From a virus: a stretch of DNA of 64,000 nucleotides. Of this stretch, positions 7,823 to 16,704 are shown piece by piece. Where the stretch lies: IMG/VR virus record IMGVR_UViG_3300025030_000038, positions 372,001 through 436,000 of that record; one strand, 5' to 3'. The notes beneath the pieces were generated by a model, which saw only the letters and a list, made by a program, of their open reading frames with translations, was not told the origin of the DNA and ran no database searches. How positions within the stretch are numbered: the first letter of the stretch is position 1; every line of letters starts with the position of its first letter. The position numbers were made by a program, and so were the translations under genes.

Positions 7823-10800
7823 ATGCCAAGTTTGCTAAACGGCGGTTATGCCCCTCCCGGTGTCTACACACAGACCTTTTTCGGGGCTCCTCCAGTTCCT
7901 CCCTCGGTTCCTCCAGTTCTTCCCCTGTTCATTGGAACGGGATTGGAGACACTGTCACAGAGCAACCTCCCAGTAGTTCGTGGGAGTTCCTCGACGGTGG
8001 ACCAGCAGATTGTCAGCGAGGATGAAGCCGATAGGATGGTGGTTTCTGTCAACCCCGATGGGTCAATTACCCTTGGGGCGTTTGACGGGACGTCCAATCG
8101 CTTCCAGGTGAAGAACTTCCCGATCGTCTCTGGGGACGGTACGGGAACAGCTGCAACGGATACCTCGGCCGTGTCCGTCACGGTGAATGGTGACGCCATT
8201 GTGGTGCTAGGTCTGGACTCAGCAACGGGTTTGGTTGAGATCTCTGAGTACCCACTTGCAACGGATGTGGTGCTCTGCACCTACTTCTTCGACCGTACGG
8301 ATACACAGGTGACCGATGACGTTTCGTCTCAGGTGACCACAACCGCAGCTATTCTAGATGGCCAAACGGGAGAGAACTTCGCGTTTGTGCTGAGCACGAC
8401 AGATACCTTCAAGGTTGCCGTGGATGGTCTGGCCCAAGTCAGCATCACGATGCCCACGAGTGCTGTCAGTTTCACAGCGGCAGTGGTGGTGGCAACGATC
8501 AACGGTGCCTCGGGTATCGGGTCCCTGGTAGCAACAGCCTATACCAACTACCTTGGGCGGGTTTGCATTCGTTTGACCGCGGATGTTTCGATTGTTCTGG
8601 GTGACGGGAACGCGAATGGGGTTCTCGGTTTCGTGGCCAATCAGTCGACGGCTCGAAACCGTACCTTCTACGTGTTCAATGGCCCAATTGTGACCGGCGA
8701 CGGTGGTGGCGTTACTTCCACGAATCCAGCCGATCTGGTGGTCGAAGTGGACGGGGTGGCAGTAACGGCCACTTCGGTTGATGGTCGTACCCGAGCGGTG
8801 ACCCTTCCTGCGGCTCCAGTTGTGGGCAGCACGGTCACCATCCAGTACTACTTCAATACGTGGCAAGACACTTTCGATTACTTGGCAAACACAGGGATCT
8901 CAGCAATCACTCGTGCTGCAATTACTCCCAACAGCAACGGTGCTGGTGTTTTCATCCAGGGCTCGGACTACATCCTCAAGAATGACACAATCCTTTGGGG
9001 AACAGCTTCCCTGGTGTCTTCAGGCTTGCACACGGAAGGGTTTACGGCTTTCGGTTCGACCCAGGTGACCGCCAGCCTTGTGGACAATCGGGCATACCTC
9101 TCTCCATGCAGCACGGTACTGGTAACCTCTGGTAACGTCTCGGTTGAGAGCCGCACACAGTTCCAGCTTGCTTTCCAGCCCACGACAGGAAACGGCCGGA
9201 GCAATCCCCTCGGATCCTCGATGTACCTGACAGTGGCCAATGACCGGATGGACCTCCCGACCGATCAGCCAGAGCTGGTAACAGCTTACTGGGGCTTTGG
9301 GGTGCTGGATGCCCTGAATCGTGGTGCAGTCACGGTTCTCAAGGTTGACAGCGAAACGTCGACAATCACCCTGGGTTCTGAGGTTCCTGAGGGAGCCACG
9401 GTGTACGCCACCTTCTACTACAACACCCTGGTTGATCAGGCGTTTGTAGGGTCGTCTCGTGGATACACACTGACCTGTGTGACTCCTGGTACTTCGGGAG
9501 TGGGTACCTACTCGCTCGTAGACGGTCTCAGCCGCTCAAAATACGGCGTGACTCTTACCTCAAAGGGCACCGACCTTGCAACGGTAACAGTGAATTTCCC
9601 TTCGGGATCTGAGCTGTTCCCAGATGCCCGCATCGAGGGGGGTACACCAATCGACGAGACTGTGGTGGTCCGGTTCGAGACTTCCGATACGACTCCAGCC
9701 CGGTTCACATTCCCAGCATCCGGGCCCTACTTCACGGTTCCTGGACAGTCCAGCAACCTTCGAGTTACCATCGATGGTGTCGCAGGCAGCACGGGTGGGG
9801 TGGGTGGTATTGATCTGACTCTCCCCTCGGGTGTTGGACGTGCGGGAGCTTTTGCTTCTCTTCTGGGTGGTGAGGTTGCCTACACTGCGGCATCCGGTGA
9901 GACCACTTACACTGTGGTGGCCGGTGTGGATGACGTGGTCTCGGTGCTTGTGGATGGGGTTTCCCTCACGGCTACCTCAGCCGCAGGTGCTGTGACGGTC
10001 GCGGCATATGCTACTGCCATCAACGCAGCAGCTATTGCGGGTGGGGCAGCGGACCCCTACTACACGGCAGCGGGTAGTTTCGCACAGGGGTACACGGTTA
10101 CTATCAACGAGTATGACCGTCTCATGTTTAACTACACGGGTGCCACATCGGGTACTTCGGGTAGCCAGACAGTGACCCTGACCCCAGCCACCTACACCGC
10201 AGCCACCTTGGCGGCAGAGATATCCGCTCAGATTGCAATCGCAGTGGGTCTCTTGGCAGCCCCCTTCCTGGGGTTGGCCATCGTGTGTACGGCAACCGCA
10301 GACAGCAAGATGCGGTTCACCCTCACCCAAGCAGCCGGTGATGCCTCGGGTGTTCTGGAGTTTATCGTTGGTGGTACTCCTGCCCGAGACTTCGCAATTA
10401 TCGCTGGTATCGATACAGCGGCAGCTGCCGCCGGAGCACAGACCAAGCTCTACAGTGGTCCAATTGCTACCCGACACACAGTTGCAACAACGGGTGGGCG
10501 ACTTCCATACGATCGCCTGATCCTACGCAATCGTATCATGCCCGGTGCCGGATCCCTTGCACCATTCCACGCCCTGTCCATTACAGGCCTTGCCTCACAG
10601 GGTGGGACAGGGGCAGTAAAGGCGGGTCTACCAGCAGGAGCAACCGGGGAGGCAGCCTATCGAGGAACAGCCTTGGGGCCAACTTTCCTGGGAGTGCCAG
10701 GATGGGTTGATGGAATTGGAACCGGCTTCGCGGATGCCAGAGATGGCATGCCAGTGGTTCGCTTCTATGATGGCAGCGATCCTAGCTTCCCGGCGAATAA

Positions 10801-12781
10801 TGTCTTCAATATCACCGTCAATGGGGTGTTGGTCGCCGTTACGTTCACTGGATCTGGCGCAGGAACTCTAACGGCCCTTGGTCCCAAGACCACAGCTGGT
10901 TCAATCCTCAATACCATCCAGGCAGCTTTTTCGGCAGTGCCGGGAACCATCACCCCAGTTGCAATTCAAGAGGGGGCTGGTATCCGAATCTACGGGGCAG
11001 GGACAGACTCCTTCTCACAGACGGCAACCTTCATCATCGGTAGTGGCTCTGCCAATGCCACCCTTGGGTTCACCACAGGTGCAGTGGCAACCGCAACGGG
11101 TGTCACGGCCAAGCAGGTTGCTTCGACCCTGATGTCTCACGTTCAGACCTATGCTTCATGGGTTCTCGACCCTTCAGCGGTGGGTGCAGGATACTTCGCC
11201 AGCAAGGCAATTGCGGGCGTCGAAGTGGGTCTCACGAACAAGGAGTACGTGTACATCCAGAGCAGGACCCTGGGCACAGCATCAAGCTTTGCCTTCGCGA
11301 ATGCTACAACCCTGGACGCACTTCGAACCGGAACAGGCCTGGGTCTGGTATCCGGTGATGGGGCGAACGGTGAGGCAGCCATCAATGGCTTCTTCGTCAA
11401 GTCCTCAGATCCAACAAATGGGTCGGGATCCGCAAACACCTCGGTCCTCAATACCGCAACCGCAGGTACAGGCCAGGATGGGTCGGTTGGACAGACTTAC
11501 GTGGACGATGTGACGGGCCTCACCTTCACAATACTTCCACGAGACGGTGGCCTAGACTACCCAACGGGATCAAATGCCACCCTGACCTTCCGGTCCTCCA
11601 CAACTATCCTCACGGATAGCAACATCCCAGTCCTGGCCATTCCTGGCCTGGAGCTGACAGTGTCCAACACGGTTGATGTCCCAGCAGGGGATACCGCCTT
11701 GGTGGAGACCTTCAAGCGTGGTGGGTCGGAGCCCTCAATTGGGGAGGCCTACTACGTCAGCTACAACTACACGAAGACGGACTTCACTCCTAAGCTCTTC
11801 GCGAAGCTGTCTGACGTGGTCAACGAGTATGGCCCCGTCTCTCCAGATAACCCCCTCTCGCTGGCCGCACACCTTGCCTTCCTGAATGGGTCAACAGTCA
11901 TCGGTACCATGCAGGTACAGAAGACCACCGGTTCCTCACAGGCATCGGAAGCAGCTTACCTGACGGCAATGGATGACTCAGCGGGGGATTGCCTCCCAGG
12001 GTCACTCAGCCCCACAGTGTTGGTGTTCCTGACCCCAGCAACCGCGAACCTTGTCAAGAACGTGTCTATCCACTGTGATGTGCAATCGTCCATCCGGTTC
12101 AAGGCAGAGCGTACCGCAATCTTCGGGTTCGCAGCAGGTACCAGGGCAGACCAAGTGGGCCTAATCGCCCAGACCGCGGGCTCCACCCGTGTCCGGTTTG
12201 TCTACCCAGAGATCGCAACCGTGTCTCTCACGGATGTTTTTGGGAAGGTGAAGAGTTACTTGGTGGATGGTCGGTACCCAGCTGCGGCTCTTGCAGCGGC
12301 AACCACCTCCCCAACCATTGACCCGGCAACCCCCTGGGAGAGCCGCCAACTGGTTGGCTTCACCCTTAGCCGTCGCCTCAGCACGACAACGGCAAACCAG
12401 ATCGCGATCAAGGGCATCACAGTCCTGGAAAATAAGCCCCCATTCGTCAAGGTCCGCCACGGTCTGACATCGGATATGTCCAATATCCTGACCAAGACCC
12501 CAACGGTCATCCAGATCACGGACGAGATGCAACGTCGCGTCAGGGCAGTCCTGGACCCCTTCAAGGGCCAGAAGTTCCTGCCACAAGTTCTCGGACAGAT
12601 CGAGGGGCAGCTCTCGGAGATGTACAAGAGGGCAGTCGCTGAGCAGATCATCGCAGCCTTCAAGGGCATCTCGGTCATTCCAGACCCGGAGGATCCAACG
12701 GGTGTGCTGGCGGATTCGTACTTCGCCCCAGTCTTCCCACTCCTCTACATCCAGGTCACACAGCGCGTCACCAGCACCTGA
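7823..12781 (+). CDS. Contractile tail sheath protein, unusually long
   Basis: I start at ATG 7823, which has GGAG 8 bases upstream. In-frame TTG 7784 is less likely. The ~1650-aa product starts with a sheath-type N-terminus (residues about 11-20, PPGVYTQTFF). It ends with a domain of about 250 residues (FTLSRRLSTTTANQIAIKG ... LYIQVTQRV) resembling the conserved sheath C-terminal core. Usual sheaths are about 400-700 aa. The excess lies in the middle and consists of repeated beta modules. Some carry YYFN- or YYYNT-type ends (residues about 155-360 and 520-560), others GDGNANGVLGF near residue 265 and GSGSANATLGF near residue 1075. The sheath surrounds the tail tube and contracts to drive it into the host. 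The downstream tube gene agrees with this. Confidence 0.85.
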   Translation: MPSLLNGGYAPPGVYTQTFFGAPPVPPSVPPVLPLFIGTGLETLSQSNLPVVRGSSSTVDQQIVSEDEADRMVVSVNPDGSITLGAFDGTSNRFQVKNFPIVSGDGTGTAATDTSAVSVTVNGDAIVVLGLDSATGLVEISEYPLATDVVLCTYFFDRTDTQVTDDVSSQVTTTAAILDGQTGENFAFVLSTTDTFKVAVDGLAQVSITMPTSAVSFTAAVVVATINGASGIGSLVATAYTNYLGRVCIRLTADVSIVLGDGNANGVLGFVANQSTARNRTFYVFNGPIVTGDGGGVTSTNPADLVVEVDGVAVTATSVDGRTRAVTLPAAPVVGSTVTIQYYFNTWQDTFDYLANTGISAITRAAITPNSNGAGVFIQGSDYILKNDTILWGTASLVSSGLHTEGFTAFGSTQVTASLVDNRAYLSPCSTVLVTSGNVSVESRTQFQLAFQPTTGNGRSNPLGSSMYLTVANDRMDLPTDQPELVTAYWGFGVLDALNRGAVTVLKVDSETSTITLGSEVPEGATVYATFYYNTLVDQAFVGSSRGYTLTCVTPGTSGVGTYSLVDGLSRSKYGVTLTSKGTDLATVTVNFPSGSELFPDARIEGGTPIDETVVVRFETSDTTPARFTFPASGPYFTVPGQSSNLRVTIDGVAGSTGGVGGIDLTLPSGVGRAGAFASLLGGEVAYTAASGETTYTVVAGVDDVVSVLVDGVSLTATSAAGAVTVAAYATAINAAAIAGGAADPYYTAAGSFAQGYTVTINEYDRLMFNYTGATSGTSGSQTVTLTPATYTAATLAAEISAQIAIAVGLLAAPFLGLAIVCTATADSKMRFTLTQAAGDASGVLEFIVGGTPARDFAIIAGIDTAAAAAGAQTKLYSGPIATRHTVATTGGRLPYDRLILRNRIMPGAGSLAPFHALSITGLASQGGTGAVKAGLPAGATGEAAYRGTALGPTFLGVPGWVDGIGTGFADARDGMPVVRFYDGSDPSFPANNVFNITVNGVLVAVTFTGSGAGTLTALGPKTTAGSILNTIQAAFSAVPGTITPVAIQEGAGIRIYGAGTDSFSQTATFIIGSGSANATLGFTTGAVATATGVTAKQVASTLMSHVQTYASWVLDPSAVGAGYFASKAIAGVEVGLTNKEYVYIQSRTLGTASSFAFANATTLDALRTGTGLGLVSGDGANGEAAINGFFVKSSDPTNGSGSANTSVLNTATAGTGQDGSVGQTYVDDVTGLTFTILPRDGGLDYPTGSNATLTFRSSTTILTDSNIPVLAIPGLELTVSNTVDVPAGDTALVETFKRGGSEPSIGEAYYVSYNYTKTDFTPKLFAKLSDVVNEYGPVSPDNPLSLAAHLAFLNGSTVIGTMQVQKTTGSSQASEAAYLTAMDDSAGDCLPGSLSPTVLVFLTPATANLVKNVSIHCDVQSSIRFKAERTAIFGFAAGTRADQVGLIAQTAGSTRVRFVYPEIATVSLTDVFGKVKSYLVDGRYPAAALAAATTSPTIDPATPWESRQLVGFTLSRRLSTTTANQIAIKGITVLENKPPFVKVRHGLTSDMSNILTKTPTVIQITDEMQRRVRAVLDPFKGQKFLPQVLGQIEGQLSEMYKRAVAEQIIAAFKGISVIPDPEDPTGVLADSYFAPVFPLLYIQVTQRVTST

Positions 12782-12797
12782 TAGTGACCGCCAGGAA

Positions 12798-12831
12798 GGG
12801 TCCTATAGCGCATAACCGCCCTATAGGACCC
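12798..12831 (+). terminator. Strong inverted repeat after the sheath gene
   Basis: An 11-base arm (GGGTCCTATAG at 12798-12808) is exactly matched by CTATAGGACCC (12821-12831) with a 12-base loop. No U-rich run follows, so it may be an RNA stability or attenuator hairpin rather than a classical terminator. It lies between the sheath stop and the lipoprotein start, where transcription could be tuned. Confidence 0.55.
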
Positions 12832-12839
12832 AGACCATT

Positions 12840-13412
12840 ATGAAGCTCTCAATCCTCGCCTTTGCACTGTCCACTCTAATAGTTGCCTGTGTGGCACCCT
12901 CCCAACATGACGAGACTCGTTATGGTAGGGTTACCGTCGCCTTCGGGCCATCCCTTGATGGGGCATGGGATTGGTCCACCGATCAACTGGTAGACCTTCG
13001 GACCGAGCTTACAGCCCTAAACGCCCTAGGCCCAACGTTTGTTGAGGTTCCAGAGTGGTCCTCGCCAGATCTAGTGGTCAGGGATTGGTACTCAGGCCCT
13101 CACTGTGAACATGGTGGTGGACAATACACAATTGGAACCCACTTTGTAGAGGTAGATCCTGCTTGTACGGGTGGTGGATTGGGCCTCCGAGCAGCCGTAG
13201 GACACGAGTTGGGCCACGCACTAGGATTACAACACATCTGCATGGAATCGGGGGAATTGCCCGTCTGTAGCCCCGTGGGGATTGGTTCTGCTGTTATGAA
13301 CCCAGAACTTCTCTATGGGGACCCCGTATCTGGATCCACACAGTACACGGGAATCTCACAGGACACCCCCACTGACCTAGACCTCGCCGAATGGCGAAGG
13401 TTGCATCCATAG
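12840..13412 (+). CDS. Metzincin-type zinc protease, predicted lipoprotein
   Basis: The 190-aa protein has a 16-residue signal peptide ending in a lipobox-like IVAC, so Cys17 is a candidate for lipid attachment. It carries the metzincin zinc motif HELGHALGLQH (residues 122-132) with the catalytic Glu123, and a Met-turn sequence AVMNP (residues 151-155). Several further cysteines lie around the catalytic core. Metzincins are extracellular or periplasmic metalloproteases. The gene sits between the sheath and tube genes, which is unusual. It could be a host-modifying moron, or act on envelope proteins in lysis or infection. Catalytic assignment is well supported by motifs; the biological target is not. 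Confidence 0.8.
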   Translation: MKLSILAFALSTLIVACVAPSQHDETRYGRVTVAFGPSLDGAWDWSTDQLVDLRTELTALNALGPTFVEVPEWSSPDLVVRDWYSGPHCEHGGGQYTIGTHFVEVDPACTGGGLGLRAAVGHELGHALGLQHICMESGELPVCSPVGIGSAVMNPELLYGDPVSGSTQYTGISQDTPTDLDLAEWRRLHP

Positions 13413-13461
13413 ATGCTCAATGTTTCCCCTATCACACGCGATTAGGTAAGGAAGACACAAG

Positions 13462-14259
13462 ATGCCAAATCAGGACACCAATCATTCACACGGGGCACAG
13501 GGCTCAAGTTACCTGTATGACTACGGGACTTCTCCCAATACCCGCGTGGCAGTGAGCCAGAAGGTCCGTCTTCTTGCCCCTGTATTCGGGTCGGGAACAA
13601 CCAGCCTGTATCAAATGGGCGTGGTCAGTTCCTTCTCTCCAAGCCAGAGCCGAAATGTCGATGCCGTTCGAGGAATCGGCATGGGTGACGTAATTGCTGA
13701 ATTAGTTCCATCAGTTACAGAACCTGTCACTGGATCATTGGAACGGGCTCTTCTGTATTTGTCGAATCTTTGGCAGGCAGTGGGCTATGCGGCTGGCGTT
13801 GACGGCCCGGTCAGGTCACTGGCCCATCACCGTTGGCCATTTGACATTGAGCACCAGCTGGTCTTCTCGTCCCTTGCGGACAATGACCTTGGTGCGGCTA
13901 ACCTTGGTACCCACATGCCCACGAGCGGGTTTGCACAGGGCGTCCAGCCAGTGCGATATCCCAATGTGTCCCCTGGGGTGTCTGCCTCAGCTACAGGGGC
14001 TACAGGGTATGCTGCCTCTCCTGGCCACTCCGCAATCATCACGATGTATGAGGCATGCTGGTTTACGAGCTGGTCGGCCACCTACTCGCAAGACCAGGGT
14101 CAGATTATGGAGTCCGGGGACGTCACCGTGAGCGATGTGCACGATTTTGCTTCGACCTACGGGGAGCAACTTTTGAGCGGTGGGGATCCCACCGTGGGCC
14201 AACTGGGCTCAATCCGGTATGGTACCAGTACAGTCGGAACAGCTGGTGGCGCAATCTAG
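13462..14259 (+). CDS. Tail tube protein candidate
   Basis: The 265-aa product follows the sheath, as tube genes usually do, though separated by the lipoprotein. It has a beta-rich centre with VRLLAPVFGSGTTSLYQMG, GVVSSFSPSQSRNV and RGIGMGDVIAELVPS. This resembles the tube-type pattern of a reference-position residue, an I-x-E strand, then an I/L helix (SLERALLYLSNLWQAVGY). The C-terminal third has Ser/Thr/Gly-rich strands. Tube subunits stack as hexamers around the tape measure. Assignment is from position plus pattern. An upstream AAGGAAG, 6 bases before the ATG, supports the start. Confidence 0.65.
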   Translation: MPNQDTNHSHGAQGSSYLYDYGTSPNTRVAVSQKVRLLAPVFGSGTTSLYQMGVVSSFSPSQSRNVDAVRGIGMGDVIAELVPSVTEPVTGSLERALLYLSNLWQAVGYAAGVDGPVRSLAHHRWPFDIEHQLVFSSLADNDLGAANLGTHMPTSGFAQGVQPVRYPNVSPGVSASATGATGYAASPGHSAIITMYEACWFTSWSATYSQDQGQIMESGDVTVSDVHDFASTYGEQLLSGGDPTVGQLGSIRYGTSTVGTAGGAI

Positions 14260-14274
14260 TCTCTGAAATAAGAC

Positions 14275-14309
14275 GGGCCAGTGAAGCGCAACGAACGCCT
14301 CACTGGCCC
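14275..14309 (+). terminator. GC-rich hairpin after the tube gene
   Basis: A 10-base arm GGGCCAGTGA (14275-14284) pairs exactly with TCACTGGCCC (14300-14309); three further inner pairs (GCG/CGC) follow one mismatch. It is followed by TAACAATCCC without a T run. The tube gene stop at 14257-14259 is immediately upstream, so a terminator or processing role is likely. Confidence 0.6.
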
Positions 14310-14338
14310 TAACAATCCCACCTAACAAACAGGTCGAA

Positions 14339-15520
14339 ATGCTAACTCACCCTACCACTACCAATAGTGGTCTTTACGTCATCCGTCTCTCTGATGTCCA
14401 TTATTACGGGGGCCGCTCCGTCCACTGTAAACGTCGGTGGAAGGAACATCTGTGGGATCTTCGTGCAAACAGACACGTTAACAAGCGCATGCAGGCTGTG
14501 TTCAATATCCATGGTCGATTCGAGCCTGAGATCGCCATCCCATGGGAGGAAGGAATGGACCTGGAGGCAGTAGAACAGAAGTGGCTTGATGAGCATTTCC
14601 GGAAGCCGGGTTGCGTGAATTTGAGTAGTACCTCAGATGGTGGTGGCGGGGAATGGTCTGAGGAATCTCGTCAGAAGTCCAGACTTACCTATAGGACCAA
14701 ACCAGGATTGGCTGCAAAACAGAGGGAGATCCTGGATAGGATTCGTCCACAAGCACACCTCGCGCTTGCCGCCAAACGGGGTCCAAAGAGGCCAAAGCCC
14801 ATTGCCAAAATGGTGAAAACCACTCTAGGATTAAGGCACCCCCCCGAGACCATCAAGCAGATGTCAGAGTCCGCCAAGGTTCGTTGCGTAGCTCACCCAC
14901 AAGCCCACGACCAAGATACCCGCACCCTTATTTCCACCCAGCAAAAGGGGAGGATATGGGTTCATAACTCCACCACAAATCGCCGGTTGTGGCCCAAGGA
15001 GGCAGAGGAACTAATCGGCCAGGGATGGGTGTTGGGCAAAATCAATTTTAAGGCTATCCCAGATAAGCAAAAAGGGCGGATAGGAATTCGCAAGGGCCTT
15101 ACCAGTCGAAAGGTGTGGCCCGATGAAGCTGAGGAACTCCTCAAGCAGGGGTGGGAGTTGGGGGACCAGAAAAGTGGGCAGGTGTGGGTTCACACCACTA
15201 CTGGGGAGAGCCGTCTAGTATGGCCCCAGGAGGCCGAGGAACTCATTGCCCAGGGATGGCTAGCAGGTAATGGGCAGACCCTGCAAAAAGGACTGCTCTG
15301 GATTAATGATGGCTATACAAGCCGGAAGGTCTGGCCCAATGAGGTTGAGGAACTAACCAAGCAGGGATGGGAACGGGGTAAGACCCACCACTCCACGGGT
15401 ATCCCCTCTCAGCAAAAGGGGCTTGTGTGGATCAACAATGGGACCAAGAATCGCCGCGTACAACCTGAGGATGTCAAGGGACTTCTCGATCAGGGATGGG
15501 TGCAGGGATTTCTAGGGTAG
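14339..15520 (+). CDS. Free-standing GIY-YIG homing endonuclease with five C-terminal repeats
   Basis: The N-terminal ~90 residues form a GIY-YIG nuclease: GLYVIR (residues 11-16), then YYGGRS (22-27) and an Arg-rich KRRWKEHL. Residues about 105-185 hold NUMOD3-like segments (SEESRQKSRLT, HPPETIKQMSESAK). From about residue 201 to the end there are five imperfect copies of a ~34-residue unit, each with a KGxxW-type start and a W-P-x-E-A-E-E-L-x-x-Q-G-W core (the last copy diverged). Such units are DNA-recognition modules in homing enzymes. The gene is a mobile insertion between tube and chaperone genes, and should cut an intein/intron-free allele nearby. Target unknown. Confidence 0.85.
   Translation: MLTHPTTTNSGLYVIRLSDVHYYGGRSVHCKRRWKEHLWDLRANRHVNKRMQAVFNIHGRFEPEIAIPWEEGMDLEAVEQKWLDEHFRKPGCVNLSSTSDGGGGEWSEESRQKSRLTYRTKPGLAAKQREILDRIRPQAHLALAAKRGPKRPKPIAKMVKTTLGLRHPPETIKQMSESAKVRCVAHPQAHDQDTRTLISTQQKGRIWVHNSTTNRRLWPKEAEELIGQGWVLGKINFKAIPDKQKGRIGIRKGLTSRKVWPDEAEELLKQGWELGDQKSGQVWVHTTTGESRLVWPQEAEELIAQGWLAGNGQTLQKGLLWINDGYTSRKVWPNEVEELTKQGWERGKTHHSTGIPSQQKGLVWINNGTKNRRVQPEDVKGLLDQGWVQGFLG
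14939..15517 (+). repeat. Five tandem ~105-120 bp repeats within the endonuclease gene
   Basis: The protein units are IWVHNSTTNRRLWPKEAEEL, IGIRKGLTSRKVWPDEAEEL, VWVHTTTGESRLVWPQEAEE, LWINDGYTSRKVWPNEVEEL and VWINNGTKNRRVQPEDVKGL, each followed by an xxQGWxxG close. The DNA is diverged, so these are old duplications held by selection on the protein. Confidence 0.8.
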
Positions 15521-15532
15521 GTGGTAGCTCCT

Positions 15533-15550
15533 ATTTGGTTGGTATGGTGA
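15533..15550 (+). promoter_or_regulatory. GTTGGTATGGTG motif before the chaperone gene
   Basis: The 69-base gap between the endonuclease and the chaperone candidate contains TTGGTTGGTATGGTGA on the coding strand, about 40 bases before the ATG. A closely similar GGTATGGTG core occurs in front of reverse-strand genes at 36484, 42595 and 61594, always in the direction of the gene. It may be a phage promoter element. No start site is known. Confidence 0.35.
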
Positions 15551-15589
15551 GGGGTACCACATCACACGCCCCTATCGGAGTCCCCAAAC

Positions 15590-16699
15590 ATGGCCCTCAC
15601 CCTAAAAGATCTTGAAACCATAATGGCCCCTCTTTCCCTGGTGGGGAAACAGGAGGACACTTTTGATGTTAACGGGTTGGCGGTTACGCTGAGGACGTTG
15701 ACTCCGGAGGAGGAGGTATTCATTCAGAGGTATGCCCGGGCAGCTTTTGCCGAGGGGGATACGACGGATCAGACGGGGGCACTAGACTTCCTGGACCGGC
15801 TTCGTAACTGCACCCTTGGGCATGCAATCACCCAGATTGGGACCATGGATTTTCGTGGGGTGGAGTACGTGGAGACTGGGGAGAAGTTGGCCAATGGGAC
15901 TGCGGTCAAGGTCCGCAAGCATGAGGCCCTTATGGGCATTATCCAGACGTGGAGTCGGGGGATGACCACTTCGGTGTTCAAGAAGTTCAGTGAGTTGGTT
16001 GATAAAGTGGAGAAGGAGGTTGAAACCACCATTCACTTCGATGATGTTGACTATGATGCGGAAATTGCCAGATTGGAGGAAAAGATAGGGGATCTGAAGA
16101 TTCAGAAGTCCCAGAAGGACCTTGGGTCGAATGATCTTCGTTCTGGCCTTGTAAAGAGAGCCGCCATGGACAGGCCATTTGCTTCTACCAAAGAGGACCT
16201 TCTTCCGACAGATGACGGAGCTGTTCCCGAAGCCCCTTCGAAGGAACCATTTGGCCAGGGGGATATGGTAACTGAGGAGGGGTCTTTTGTTGCAGTCCCC
16301 TCCGATGTGAAGAAGAGTGTTGAGCTCCCGGAGGAGCATCCTAAGCAAGTGGTCCCACCGGTCAGGAAGCCCCTTTTTGATATGGTGAAGCCCATGACAC
16401 CAATCCCTGTTCGGGTCCCTCAGGTTCCCGCTCAGGCCCCTCAGGATCCGTTAGAATCTTCATTCGTTGATACATCAGATCCAAATGTGATTGAAGCTGA
16501 AAATCACAGGCTTATGGAGCTACGTAGCCGAACAGTTGTAAAGCCACCACATTTTTCGGCCAGAGAGGCATTTCAGGAAGTACAAAAGACGGAGCATCAG
16601 GTTGAATCCACTGAACCCCCTGTTGCCTCTGTGGTGCTTCCCAAGGTAGTGAAGAGCAACCTCAATCCCAGGTTTAAGCCGCCAGTAAACAAGGGATAG
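15590..16699 (+). CDS. Tail assembly chaperone candidate (first of two)
   Basis: The 369-aa protein begins with LTLKDLETIMAPLSLV and a beta/helix region (residues about 20-135) typical of tape-measure chaperones of large myoviruses: VTLRTLTPEEEVFIQRY, then a domain ending in helices. A heptad-rich helix (EIARLEEKIGDLKIQKS) follows at 152-170. The C-terminal half (about 190-369) is Pro/Glu/Ser-rich and disordered-looking. It sits directly upstream of a second chaperone-like gene and the tape measure, which is the standard order. No frameshift-like slippery site was evident at its end. Confidence 0.6.
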   Translation: MALTLKDLETIMAPLSLVGKQEDTFDVNGLAVTLRTLTPEEEVFIQRYARAAFAEGDTTDQTGALDFLDRLRNCTLGHAITQIGTMDFRGVEYVETGEKLANGTAVKVRKHEALMGIIQTWSRGMTTSVFKKFSELVDKVEKEVETTIHFDDVDYDAEIARLEEKIGDLKIQKSQKDLGSNDLRSGLVKRAAMDRPFASTKEDLLPTDDGAVPEAPSKEPFGQGDMVTEEGSFVAVPSDVKKSVELPEEHPKQVVPPVRKPLFDMVKPMTPIPVRVPQVPAQAPQDPLESSFVDTSDPNVIEAENHRLMELRSRTVVKPPHFSAREAFQEVQKTEHQVESTEPPVASVVLPKVVKSNLNPRFKPPVNKG

Positions 16700-16704
16700 G
16701 GTGC

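Noticed and set aside
7744-8025. Forward frame overlapping the sheath start
   Set aside because: It overlaps the sheath N-terminus in another frame and reads as Ser/Pro-rich noise.
15521-15589. Possible hairpin formed by GGGG and CCCC in the gap
   Set aside because: Pairing is short with mismatches, so no terminator is called.
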